Part shown: positions 1 to 7,265 of the stretch, in pieces
Numbering within the stretch: the stretch's first letter is position 1
Layout of the letters: every line of letters starts with the position of its first letter
Assembly: GCF_001541225.1 (NCBI RefSeq)
Contig: NZ_LMTS01000025.1
Location: 63,585 to 127,584 of the forward strand
Length of the DNA stretch: 64,000 bases
Source: Variovorax sp. WDL1
Lineage (GTDB): Bacteria > Pseudomonadota > Gammaproteobacteria > Burkholderiales > Burkholderiaceae_C
Reading direction: 5' to 3'
Notes under the pieces: model-generated
Seen by the model: the letters and a program-made list of their open reading frames with translations, nothing else
Told to the model about the DNA's origin: nothing
Databases searched by the model: none
Translations under genes and position numbers: made by a program

Positions 1-54
1 GTCCGGCTTTACGAACGCAGTGAGGCGCTTGAGCAACTTGCCTGCTTGTTTCAA
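1..54 (-). CDS. Start of a conjugation gene, probably TraC ATPase (partial, runs off the left edge)
   Basis: An open frame of 18 codons begins at a TTG (54-52) with an AGGAG ribosome-binding site seven bases upstream and reads to the window edge without a stop. It lies directly downstream of TraV on the same strand, where F-type clusters carry TraC, the cytoplasmic secretion ATPase. The visible residues (KQAGKLLKRLTAFVKPD) are compatible with the amphipathic N-terminus of TraC but are too few to prove it. The identity rests on gene order and the ribosome-binding site. Confidence 0.45.
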   Translation of the reverse strand, partial: MKQAGKLLKRLTAFVKPD

Positions 55-93
55 AGATATCTCCTACGTGGGCTGTGGTGGCGCTGCCGACGT

Positions 94-732
94 TCAGTTG
101 AGTCGCTGGTACGGTTGCGTAATGCCGTTCGATGTCGAAGGTGCAGGTGCTGACGAAGTTGTCGTTCCGGTAGCCGCCTTTGACTCGGGCGGTTTTGACG
201 GACCGCTCGGCGTCGTGGCACGGTTGGTGGAGTTCACTTCCTTGGGGGTGAATCCCAGCTGATTGGGCTTGGTGGGCTCAAACATCCCGCCTGCGGCCGC
301 TGCGCCAGGCTTGGTCAGGCTGCCGTAGTTCCAGGCGCCAGGTGTGGCGAAGTACGTGTACTCGCCAGACCGCAGGTTTCCGTCGGCATCGACGTACGGC
401 GCAACCCAGACGCGCATTACTTTCGGTTGTTTGAACACCGGCAGCCCCTGCTGCGCCGCGTCGGGCATGTTCGACGCTTCCCCGCGGAAGAATGGCTGCG
501 CAGCCTCAGGCGACTGCTCGCCCGTCTTGGCGGTGCGAGGCTGGCTTTCAAAGACGGATTGTTTGTGATTGCCTGCGCCCTTCCCTTTAGTCGAAAGCTT
601 GTACGCATCCTCCATCGAGGCGCATTTCGCGGCGGGCACATCGGCGAGCGCGCATTCGTATTCGACGTGGCCCAAGCCAGCACAGGCCGACAGCAAGGCG
701 GTCACGGAGGCAGCAATAAGGAGGCGTTTCAT
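94..732 (-). CDS. traV: TraV, outer-membrane lipoprotein of the F-type T4SS
   Basis: The protein has 212 residues. It begins with a lipoprotein signal peptide (MKRLLIAASVTALLSAC, lipobox LSAC), then a short cysteine-containing region (CALADVPAAKC) and a long Pro/Ser/Thr-rich C-terminal half. TraV is the VirB7-like lipoprotein that anchors the TraB-TraK core complex in the outer membrane. The ATG at 732 is preferred over the in-frame one at 756 because GGAG lies just before it and the lipobox then sits at the right distance; the longer form would add eight residues before the signal. It follows the DsbC-N-like gene with a 16-base gap. Confidence 0.85.
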   Translation of the reverse strand: MKRLLIAASVTALLSACAGLGHVEYECALADVPAAKCASMEDAYKLSTKGKGAGNHKQSVFESQPRTAKTGEQSPEAAQPFFRGEASNMPDAAQQGLPVFKQPKVMRVWVAPYVDADGNLRSGEYTYFATPGAWNYGSLTKPGAAAAGGMFEPTKPNQLGFTPKEVNSTNRATTPSGPSKPPESKAATGTTTSSAPAPSTSNGITQPYQRLN

Positions 733-748
733 AGGAACTCCGGGTCTT

Positions 749-1048
749 TCATTCATTCGTGTCGGTGGGGTCCATCTGGCGGTCCAAGCCCTTGCCAGTA
801 GCGGTGTCGAACACCACCCCCATCAAGAAGTAGCGAGCGGACTTATCCGCATAGGCAACCTCTCCGTTTTCTAGTTGCAGCGTGACGAGCCCTGGCACTG
901 CGGCGGGCCACGCCTTCAGGAAGCGGGTGCCGCGCAGGGTGCCGCGCAAGCGCGAGAGAACCTCGTCCGCTTCAAGCTGAGTCAGACGCCCGCCAACTTC
1001 GGCGGCGGGCATCACGGCTGCAGCGGGTGGTGGCGCCGCCGTGGCCAT
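749..1048 (-). CDS. DsbC N-terminal-domain-like protein in the tra operon
   Basis: The protein has 99 residues. Residues about 45-90 (PGLVTLQLENGEVAYAD..., then YFLMGVVFDTATGKGL) match the pattern of the DsbC/DsbG N-terminal dimerisation domain, which has a VxGLYEV-type strand, then YVSxDGRY, then GDLYDLxTGKxL. The thioredoxin domain and its CxxC are absent. No hydrophobic signal peptide is visible, so its location is uncertain. The start codon overlaps the TraB stop by one base (TGATG), so the gene is translationally coupled inside the TraB-TraV operon. I infer an accessory folding or assembly role in conjugation; the function of stand-alone domains of this kind is not established by the sequence. 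Confidence 0.65.
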   Translation of the reverse strand: MATAAPPPAAAVMPAAEVGGRLTQLEADEVLSRLRGTLRGTRFLKAWPAAVPGLVTLQLENGEVAYADKSARYFLMGVVFDTATGKGLDRQMDPTDTNE

Positions 1049-2427
1049 CAGTTGTTCGGCTTGACTTCTTGAACGAACTGCGACTCACCCGTTCCCCAGT
1101 TCAGCGAGACGCTGTTGGTGAAGACGATGGTCCCGGTTCGTCCGGTGTCGATGGACACCACCGGGAAGATGGCTTGCGCCTCTTTCAGGTAGAACTCCGC
1201 GATTTGCTGCGCTGCCGTTTGAGCGCCAGAGAGGCCGGACGCCCGCAACGCCGCCGCACCGCCCAACGAGCTCATAGTGGAGCCTGTCGACAGGTTGGAC
1301 GTCACGGTGCCCTGGGCCTGACCCAGTGCACCGGAGAGACCCTGTGCAAAACCAGCGAGGAGCGCCTTGCCAAGGCGTGCGCCTTGACGGTCCATCACTT
1401 TGCCGCGAAGCCCTAGCTTCCCGTCACTGTCCACCACGTAGCCTGCGACTTCCTGCGACAGAATCAGGCGGTCGCCCTTATCCACGCACGAGAGGCGATT
1501 GAACCGCACGTACACCCGCTCGGCAGACAGGTCGCCGTAGCCGTTGCCCAGCACGAAGCAGTTCTTGAGGCGGTACTTGGCGGCACCAGGCAGCGTGGCC
1601 TGCTCCGTCACGTTCATCAGAACAGGCATCGGATTCGATTGCGTCGTCACCGACGTACCCGCGTCCAGGCCGTTGAGCAGCACGACGGGTGCGAAGCCGC
1701 CTGCCGGCAGGAGCCCGGCAGACTCGTTCTTCTTGTACGAAATCTTCGAGTTGACGGAGGGGCCTCCTGCGGGTGCGACTGCAGCGCTGGTGTCCTTCAC
1801 CTCGAAGACCATCGGTGCGACCGGGGCGGACTGCATCGTTGGCGTAATGGGAGGCAGCGAAGCGCCAGACGCACCGGGGCCTGCGGGAATGGGAATCCCC
1901 CCTGCCGGCCGCGCGGGCGCAGCCGGAGGCGGCGGGGGAGCCTCTGGTGCTGCGAGCGAGCCGATGCCGCCACTGTTGCCTTGGCTGGGTGGGGGCACGA
2001 CGCCGGCAGGCAGGGGCGTATTCGACCTTGCACCGGTGCCGCCGTTGGCAGCCGCATTCCGGGCAGCAAGGTCTTGCTGCGCGACGCGCTCCTTCAGCGA
2101 GAGGTTGTCGGACTTGAGCTGCTCCAGCATTTGCTTGAAGCCCTCCAAGTCCTTGCCGAACTTGGCCTCGAACGCCACCTTGTCCGCGTTGGGCGGGGTC
2201 ACGTTAATCATGGCCGCCTCTTTCTTCGGGCCATCGGGCAAGTTCGACTTCTTGTCGGAGAAGGCGGCCGTGCTGATGACGGCGACGCCCGCCAGGCCGA
2301 CGGCGACATAGAGCCAGCGACGTTGGACGTTCTTTTGCTTGCCGCCGACCTTGATGGCCGATGCGGACGCGGGTGCCGCCTTCGACTTGTTGTTGATGAA
2401 CAGTCCTGGCTTTTTGTCGTCACTCAT
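1048..2427 (-). CDS. traB: TraB, VirB10-like T4SS core protein
   Basis: The protein has 459 residues with the TraB layout: a short basic cytoplasmic N-terminus, one membrane segment at about 38-57, a coiled-coil stretch at about 80-122, a Pro/Ala/Gly-rich spacer that would span the periplasm, and a C-terminal beta-rich domain from about 240 (for example AKYRLKNCFVLGNGYGDLSAERVYVRFNRLSC split over strands). TraB links inner and outer membranes and, with TraK and TraV, forms the core channel. The start follows a strong GGAGGAG and overlaps the TraK stop by eight bases. Confidence 0.9.
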   Translation of the reverse strand: MSDDKKPGLFINNKSKAAPASASAIKVGGKQKNVQRRWLYVAVGLAGVAVISTAAFSDKKSNLPDGPKKEAAMINVTPPNADKVAFEAKFGKDLEGFKQMLEQLKSDNLSLKERVAQQDLAARNAAANGGTGARSNTPLPAGVVPPPSQGNSGGIGSLAAPEAPPPPPAAPARPAGGIPIPAGPGASGASLPPITPTMQSAPVAPMVFEVKDTSAAVAPAGGPSVNSKISYKKNESAGLLPAGGFAPVVLLNGLDAGTSVTTQSNPMPVLMNVTEQATLPGAAKYRLKNCFVLGNGYGDLSAERVYVRFNRLSCVDKGDRLILSQEVAGYVVDSDGKLGLRGKVMDRQGARLGKALLAGFAQGLSGALGQAQGTVTSNLSTGSTMSSLGGAAALRASGLSGAQTAAQQIAEFYLKEAQAIFPVVSIDTGRTGTIVFTNSVSLNWGTGESQFVQEVKPNN

Positions 2428-3217
2428 CGCCGAGCTCCTCCACTACGAACAGTTGCGGGCTGCTGTTTGCGTCCACGGTGTCGCCGTCCAGCAGCACAGC
2501 GTTGATGCCTTCACGGTAGAACTGATTCGGGCTGACCACGGCGGTCTGGTCCTGTGCAGCAACCAGCGAGAAAACCAAGATTCGCTTGGCGCCGTCGCTC
2601 CAGCCCGCCATTGGTACGACCGTGAACTTGTCGAAACGGGTCGGCCGGGGGAGGCTCACGGGCTCGAAGCCGCTCGGCGGTTCGCCGCCAGTCGTCAGCG
2701 TCTTCAGCAGCTCGATATCCGCGCCGCGCGGCGAGGACCCCTTTTGTCCGTCGCTCACGAGAGGGCCTTGGGTGCGCGCGGCAGACGGGGGCTTGAGTCG
2801 AGCACCATTCACTGGGTAAGTGATGCCTGGCACAGCCTTGGGCACCACGCGCAACTTCTCTACCTTGCCGCTTTGCAGCTCCACCACCATCTGTACCGGG
2901 CGGTCGGCACCACGCGTGAACTGCAGCAGTACCTGGGTACCGCCCGAGAGCGTGATTGGGTCGCCGGAGACAGGCGAGCCCGCCGGGAAGATGAAGCGCT
3001 TTGCAGGTTCGCTGAAGACGAAGGTATTGAATTCGTAGTCGGACACCGTCACGACGCCCGGCTCGGGCAGTTCGATGGTGGCACCCTTGACGGGCTCGAC
3101 TTGCTTCTTCGCGGGGGCAGCGAATGCCGTAGCCGAGAGCGCAAGCCCAGCGACGAGTGCCAGAGCCACGGCGAGTGGCTGCTTATTTGTCTTGTTGTTG
3201 ACGCAGGTCGGCGACAT
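2420..3217 (-). CDS. traK: TraK, VirB9-like periplasmic T4SS core protein
   Basis: The protein has 265 residues, with a Sec signal peptide (hydrophobic core at about 14-30, cleavage after TAFA). The mature part begins with a secretin-like segment (GATIELPEPGVVTVSDYEFNTF) typical of TraK, which joins TraB and TraV in the outer-membrane core. The ATG lies inside the TraE coding end, a 35-base overlap. No other in-frame ATG precedes the signal peptide, so this start is well determined. It sits between traE and traB as in F-like plasmids. Confidence 0.88.
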   Translation of the reverse strand: MSPTCVNNKTNKQPLAVALALVAGLALSATAFAAPAKKQVEPVKGATIELPEPGVVTVSDYEFNTFVFSEPAKRFIFPAGSPVSGDPITLSGGTQVLLQFTRGADRPVQMVVELQSGKVEKLRVVPKAVPGITYPVNGARLKPPSAARTQGPLVSDGQKGSSPRGADIELLKTLTTGGEPPSGFEPVSLPRPTRFDKFTVVPMAGWSDGAKRILVFSLVAAQDQTAVVSPNQFYREGINAVLLDGDTVDANSSPQLFVVEELGDE

Positions 3218-3773
3218 GCAAGTACCCCTTGTAAACCTTGTAGGTGATGACGTAAGTCAGCTTGGCGCGCAGCGTTTCCTTGCCGCCGACCCAGCGCAAC
3301 TGGGTGCCATCGATTTGGACGCGCTTGCCGTCCGGAGAGACCTTGACTTCGGACGGATAGAACGACTGGGTCACCCCCCGACGCTTGAAGTCCTCGGCCT
3401 GCGCGAGCAGTGGCTCGCGTTGTTCGCCATACAGGTCCTCCGTGAGCCGGTTCAGGAACCGGGTCGTTTGCGTAACGACGTTGTCCGGAATGAAATTCAG
3501 GATGAGTGAGGCATCGGACATGGCCGCGTTCGCCATGTACTCGGAGCTCGTGCCGCGAATCTCGCCGTTGGTGGTCACGGTGACACGGGTGCCGGAGGCG
3601 GCCAAGTCGTGCGGCACGAGAACCACAGGCGTGTTGCGCTGCTGATAGATGAGCGCGCTGACCAGGAAGATGACAGCCACACCAAGGGTGTAGGTGGCGC
3701 TCTTCCAGGCCTGCGCGGTTTTGAACGCGTTTGCGACGCTGTCCAGGTAGTTGTTTTGTTTCGGGTCTGACAT
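3183..3773 (-). CDS. traE: TraE, inner-membrane T4SS assembly protein
   Basis: The protein has 196 residues. The N-terminal cytoplasmic tail is followed by one membrane helix at about 25-45 and a periplasmic domain with the TraE-like stretch from SSEYMANAAMSDASLILNF to the tyrosine-rich end (YVITYKVYKGYLHV). TraE is the VirB8-like periplasmic component needed for pilus assembly. The neighbours TraL (upstream, 17-base gap) and TraK (downstream, overlapping) support the call. The length is close to that of F TraE (about 188 residues). Confidence 0.88.
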   Translation of the reverse strand: MSDPKQNNYLDSVANAFKTAQAWKSATYTLGVAVIFLVSALIYQQRNTPVVLVPHDLAASGTRVTVTTNGEIRGTSSEYMANAAMSDASLILNFIPDNVVTQTTRFLNRLTEDLYGEQREPLLAQAEDFKRRGVTQSFYPSEVKVSPDGKRVQIDGTQLRWVGGKETLRAKLTYVITYKVYKGYLHVADLRQQQDK

Positions 3774-3790
3774 GTGTTAGGCCTGGTGGC

Positions 3791-4084
3791 TTACTCGGTA
3801 AAGTCGTTAAGCCACGCGGGTTTAAACCTGGTCTTCAGCGGCGCGTCCAGCTGTAGCCCGTGCGCCCACAAAAAGTGCTGCATCGCTCCGCGCTTGGAGC
3901 CACGCTTGAGATACCGGGCGCCAATGAGTACGCCGCCGCCCATCAAGACACCGAGAATCCACATGTGCGCGATGATTCCGAAACCCATCAGAATCAGTGA
4001 AAGCGTGAACTCCAAGGGGTCCCAAAACATGATTGGGATGGGCGACTCGAGGTCGAAGGGAAAGACGTGCGACTCTTGGTCCAT
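3791..4084 (-). CDS. traL: TraL, small pilus assembly membrane protein
   Basis: The protein has 97 residues, opening with a short soluble segment (FPFDLESPIPIMFWDPLE) and two adjoining hydrophobic stretches at about 25-55, the signature layout of TraL (VirB3-like). The phrase pattern P.....F.W...E is shared by the family. It lies between traA and traE in the canonical order. The start is preceded by GGAAG. TraL is thought to work at the inner membrane in pilus tip assembly. Confidence 0.85.
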   Translation of the reverse strand: MDQESHVFPFDLESPIPIMFWDPLEFTLSLILMGFGIIAHMWILGVLMGGGVLIGARYLKRGSKRGAMQHFLWAHGLQLDAPLKTRFKPAWLNDFTE

Positions 4085-4157
4085 GCGCTACTTCCGGGGG
4101 AAGGAAAGAGAGAAGAGAGATAGGGGCGGTCTCCCGCCCCTACTCGTCAGGCCGCGC

Positions 4158-4466
4158 TTAGATGAGGCCGCCACCCACCATGATTTGCTGGATGATGCTG
4201 GGGCCCCAGTGCAGGAAAGCACCGCCAGCGATACCCGTCAGCGCGGGCATGGGGCTGTTCTTGGCAACGCCGATGGCGCCGCCCATGAGCAGCATGGTGG
4301 TGGCCAGGCCAACGCCCAGGGCGCCTGTGGTCCAACCGTCCACGGTCTTCCAGAAGCTGTAGAACGCGTCGTTCTGGTCCAACTGGCCAGCGAACACCGC
4401 CGGGGAGGCACCGGCCACAGCCAGCGCAGCGAGGGCCTTGCCCTTCAGGGTACGGAGAAAAGTCAT
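4158..4466 (-). CDS. traA: TraA-like conjugative pilin precursor
   Basis: The protein has 102 residues, with a cleavable signal (MTFLRTLKGKALAALAVAGASPAVFA). The mature peptide of about 75 residues starts GQLDQNDAFYSFW and has two hydrophobic helices (about 47-65 and 72-100) joined by a short basic loop containing AKN. This matches F-type pilins, which insert as hairpins in the inner membrane before polymerisation. A perfect AAGGAG precedes the ATG. The gene heads the TraA-L-E-K-B-V series; upstream, the region 4467-4600 holds a GCTATAC motif (4554-4560, read on the minus strand) that may be its promoter element. Confidence 0.85.
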   Translation of the reverse strand: MTFLRTLKGKALAALAVAGASPAVFAGQLDQNDAFYSFWKTVDGWTTGALGVGLATTMLLMGGAIGVAKNSPMPALTGIAGGAFLHWGPSIIQQIMVGGGLI

Positions 4467-4600
4467 TTAAAGCTCCTTGCTTCGTTGAGGTGATGTGTTT
4501 GCAAACACGCGCTCGAGAGCCGGAGCCGTTGGTTCAGGCAGCGAGTGCCTACCGTATAGCGATGGGTTTATACAACCCGGAAGTTTTTTCTGAGCTAGCG

Positions 4601-5185
4601 CTATTCGCTTCCCGTCTCGTCCGACGATAGGGAAAAGACGAGTTGTTTCGGCTTGGCCGGAGAGGCCTGCGCTTGACGAATAGGCGAAGTGGCGGCGGCG
4701 GTGGGGGTTCCATCCGCGGTGCGGCGAATACCGCGCTGCGCATCGACATAGTTCTGGAAGCCCCACCAGAAGCCGATGACGTCGCTGGCGTACTTGTGGC
4801 CGATGCGATAGCGGTTCGGCGTCCAGTTGTTGGGCCCAATGTTGTAGGCCACGATGGCGTTGAACCAGTCGCGCTTCTTGTTGAAGTTGTCGCGAATGAT
4901 GTAGGCGCTCGCGTTGATGTTCGTGCAGAAGTCGTCGCGCAGATGCTCCTTCCTCAGGCCGAACTTGGCGAAGTACTCGACCCACTTCGTGTTGACCTGT
5001 GCGGGGCCGAGGTCGAAGCTTCCGTCGCGATTCTTGCTGCTCGCGCCGACCCGCCCGTTCTCCTTTCGAAGAATCGCGTGCAGGAGTAGCTCCGGTACGT
5101 CGTAACGCAAAGAGGCCTGTGCAGCGCACTGCACGGCCTCTCGCGTGACATGGGCGTACGGAGGCAGCGACGGAATCCCGTCCAT
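4601..5185 (-). CDS. VirB1/TrbN-like lytic transglycosylase
   Basis: The protein has 194 residues of soluble lytic transglycosylase fold. The likely catalytic glutamate is E42 (ILRKENG), followed by the family motifs DLGPAQVN (usual form GxMQ/N), the NINASAYII helix and AYNIGPNNW (usual form AYNxGxG). Such enzymes cut peptidoglycan locally so that the secretion channel can pass. No clear signal peptide is seen, so export may need another route or a different start. The C-terminal 50 residues are Ala/Pro/Ser-rich. It lies 15 bases after the preceding minus-strand gene and upstream of traA. Confidence 0.85.
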   Translation of the reverse strand: MDGIPSLPPYAHVTREAVQCAAQASLRYDVPELLLHAILRKENGRVGASSKNRDGSFDLGPAQVNTKWVEYFAKFGLRKEHLRDDFCTNINASAYIIRDNFNKKRDWFNAIVAYNIGPNNWTPNRYRIGHKYASDVIGFWWGFQNYVDAQRGIRRTADGTPTAAATSPIRQAQASPAKPKQLVFSLSSDETGSE

Positions 5186-5200
5186 GGCCCAGGTCGGGGT

Positions 5201-5560
5201 TTACTCGGCGGCGGCTGCGGCGGCCTCCGCCGGCGTGCTCGGTTCGTCCAGGATGAACACGCGGTCGGCGACCAGCTCGTTCGAGAGGAACTGGTCGGCG
5301 TCCAGGGTCTTCACGACACCTTGGATGTGGCCGTTGATTTTGACGGTCTGGCCGACCTTGAGGCGGTCCTGCAGCTTCGGGAAGCGGTAGTTGGGGATGC
5401 GAACTTGGCCGGCGTTGATGAAGTCGACGACACCGCCGCTTTGTTCGCGCACCGGGCCCCACTGCACCATAAGCACAGCGCTGGCGCCCTTCTTGGGGTC
5501 CTTGGGGGTGGACACCGTAATCTTGCGGATTTCACCAACGATGAAAAGGTCGTGAATCAA
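5201..5560 (-). CDS. Conserved hypothetical, possibly OB-fold protein
   Basis: The protein has 119 residues and starts at a TTG placed six bases after a strong AGGAG (5566-5570 region, minus strand); no in-frame ATG precedes the first conserved strand. The sequence alternates hydrophobic and polar residues (MIHDLFIVGEIRKITVS, then VGQTVKINGHIQGVVK), resembling an OB-fold single-strand-binding protein such as SSB or PriB, and ends in an Ala/Glu tail. I do not recognise the family with certainty. It is tightly linked to the VirB1-like gene (15-base gap), so it is probably part of the transfer region. A CTATAG motif lies 70 bases upstream. Confidence 0.65.
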   Translation of the reverse strand: MIHDLFIVGEIRKITVSTPKDPKKGASAVLMVQWGPVREQSGGVVDFINAGQVRIPNYRFPKLQDRLKVGQTVKINGHIQGVVKTLDADQFLSNELVADRVFILDEPSTPAEAAAAAAE

Positions 5561-5670
5561 TTGAGTCTCCTGGGGGTACTGAGTCCGCTGCTTTCAGCGG
5601 GGGTTACTGGGGCTTTTTAAGGCACCCCTTCTATAGAAGATGCGTTTATATGAGCGCGTCTTCCTTGCAC

Positions 5671-6162
5671 TCAGCGCTCAAATACTTCCACCCGCTGGTT
5701 CAGCGAGGCGCCCTCGGACGTGTGGCTGCGGGGCACCTCACTCGAGAACGACCGCACCGCCTCGACCCTGTGGCCGCGACGCTTCAAGTTCGCGGCGACA
5801 GCCTGGGCACGCCGCTGCGCCAGCTTGGCGGGATTCTTTTCGCCCGCGCCCGCGTGGCCGGCGACCAGGACGGTTGATTTCTTGTGAAGGCCGCGCAGCT
5901 CCGCAGCAGTCTGTTTGCTGATGAGCACAGAGTTCTTGGCGAAGTCGACGATGACTGTGGCGCCCTCCACCGGCATGGCGTGTGCGGCCTGGTACCCATT
6001 GGTAGGCTCAAGGGGTGGGAGCGGCACCGGGTCCGGCAACGGCGTGATGGGCGTTTCGACCGCAGAACGGGACAAGTCCCAGTTGGTACCGCCGACGACG
6101 TCGATGTGGTTTTGCCGAACGTTCTCGTGCTGGACGTGGGCGGGGACTTCAATCATGGGCAT
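5671..6162 (-). CDS. OmpA-family C-terminal domain protein
   Basis: The protein has 163 residues. Residues about 75-163 follow the OmpA-like peptidoglycan-binding pattern: a V.VDFAKNSV strand, then VLVAGHAGAG (usual form VxGHTD), then KLAQRRAQAVAANLKRRG (usual form LSxxRAxxVxxxLxxxG), and the terminal NQRVEVF. No signal peptide or lipobox is seen, which is odd for a periplasmic wall-binding domain. The next gene upstream (DsbA-like) stops four bases before the start, so the two form one unit. It probably helps anchor the transfer machine to the wall, by inference from family and place. Confidence 0.7.
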   Translation of the reverse strand: MPMIEVPAHVQHENVRQNHIDVVGGTNWDLSRSAVETPITPLPDPVPLPPLEPTNGYQAAHAMPVEGATVIVDFAKNSVLISKQTAAELRGLHKKSTVLVAGHAGAGEKNPAKLAQRRAQAVAANLKRRGHRVEAVRSFSSEVPRSHTSEGASLNQRVEVFER

Positions 6163-6166
6163 GCTG

Positions 6167-6793
6167 TTACTTCGCGAGAGTTTTCACTTTGGAGATGACT
6201 TCATCCCGAAGGCGCGTCAGCGAGCCTCCAGGCACGGAGGTGGGGTCGACGCTGGAGACGGGCCTTCCGTCAACGACGATGACGTAGGCAGGAAGGCTCT
6301 CAACACCGACTGACACGGCAAGGGTTGCCGCACGAGAAAGTGCGCCCTTTCCGCGCGGGCCCCGTGAGGCCTCGAAGAGAGCGGTGAGGTCCTTCTCCGG
6401 CATGTCCCCCAGCTGCTGCTGGAGCCAAACCAGCACCTGGTTTTCCTCGCCCAACGGGATGCTGAGGTCCTGCGCGCCACGGTAAATCGCGTTTTTGATG
6501 GTGTCAGCCACCGCCGGCGAAACGCCTCGAGCGGCGTAGTAGACGCGCTCTTTGGCGCCGCTCTCGGCCGGGTCAACCGGAACCGGGCCGCGCACGAAGC
6601 TCCCGCCGACGGCCTTCACCGCACTTTCGATAGCAACGTCCTGGGCCTCTGCGGCGCGGCAGACCGGGCACGAGAACGACATGATTTTCACGACGTCGAC
6701 CGTAGGCGCGGCGCTGGCGAGTGAGGGCAGCATGAGTGCGCAAGCCCAGGCCAGCCCGACGGCTTGAAGGAAATGGCGGCGTTTCTTGGTCAT
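6167..6793 (-). CDS. DsbA-like periplasmic thiol:disulfide oxidoreductase
   Basis: The protein has 208 residues with a twin-arginine-like or Sec signal (KKRRHFLQAVGLAWACALML, cleavage near ASA). The mature protein is a thioredoxin-fold oxidoreductase with a CPVC active site at C42-C45 (SFSCPVCR) and a cis-Pro loop (VESLPAYVI) near residue 170. DsbA-type enzymes introduce disulfides into exported proteins; F-like plasmids often carry such a gene (trbB/dsbC) for pilus proteins. The start overlaps the upstream stop (ATGA). The matching oxidase DsbB is encoded at 30499-30999. Confidence 0.85.
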   Translation of the reverse strand: MTKKRRHFLQAVGLAWACALMLPSLASAAPTVDVVKIMSFSCPVCRAAEAQDVAIESAVKAVGGSFVRGPVPVDPAESGAKERVYYAARGVSPAVADTIKNAIYRGAQDLSIPLGEENQVLVWLQQQLGDMPEKDLTALFEASRGPRGKGALSRAATLAVSVGVESLPAYVIVVDGRPVSSVDPTSVPGGSLTRLRDEVISKVKTLAK

Positions 6794-7182
6794 TTTTTCT
6801 CCGGGGCGGCGGGCGCGGCCGGCGCTGCGGGGGTGGATGAAGCGGGCGCGGAGGCGGCCTTTTGCGCCGGGTTAGCAGCAGCGTCGTCGGCCGGCTTCTT
6901 CGCGTCAGGGCTGAGGCCCTGGGTAGCGAGCCACTCGTTGTAGGCGTCCTGGTAGATGAGGCGCCAGGTCACGTAGCGGCAGCCGTAGCCGAGGTTGTTG
7001 AACCACCCTTGAACCTTCGTCTGCTGTGAGGGGACCACCAGCGAAGACAACGACGTGGTTGCGTTCCCGACCCAGGCAATCGGAGCGCAGCCCCGTTCGA
7101 TGCGCTTCTCCGGCGATGCGGCCAAGAAAATCCAGGCGACGAACGCCAGGAAGATGAGGCCAAAGAATTCTTTGTGAAGCAT
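6790..7182 (-). CDS. Small membrane protein, unknown
   Basis: The protein has 130 residues, with one N-terminal hydrophobic helix (FFGLIFLAFVAWIFLAA, about 5-21), a soluble middle with several aromatic residues (GWFNNLGYGCRYVTWRLIYQDAYNEWL) and an Ala/Pro-rich tail. I do not recognise the family. The ATG at 7182 is chosen; a longer form from a TTG (7209) would place residues before the membrane segment without a visible ribosome-binding site. It overlaps the DsbA-like gene by four bases and is probably co-transcribed with it. A GCTCTATAC motif lies about 40 bases upstream. Confidence 0.7.
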   Translation of the reverse strand: MLHKEFFGLIFLAFVAWIFLAASPEKRIERGCAPIAWVGNATTSLSSLVVPSQQTKVQGWFNNLGYGCRYVTWRLIYQDAYNEWLATQGLSPDAKKPADDAAANPAQKAASAPASSTPAAPAAPAAPEKK

Positions 7183-7265
7183 GAGGGGCAGCCCTTGCGG
7201 GCAAGTCAAGACAGTGCCCCGTATAGAGCGCCCCTTTTATGCGGCGGCTCGCCGCGGCTCCTTTG

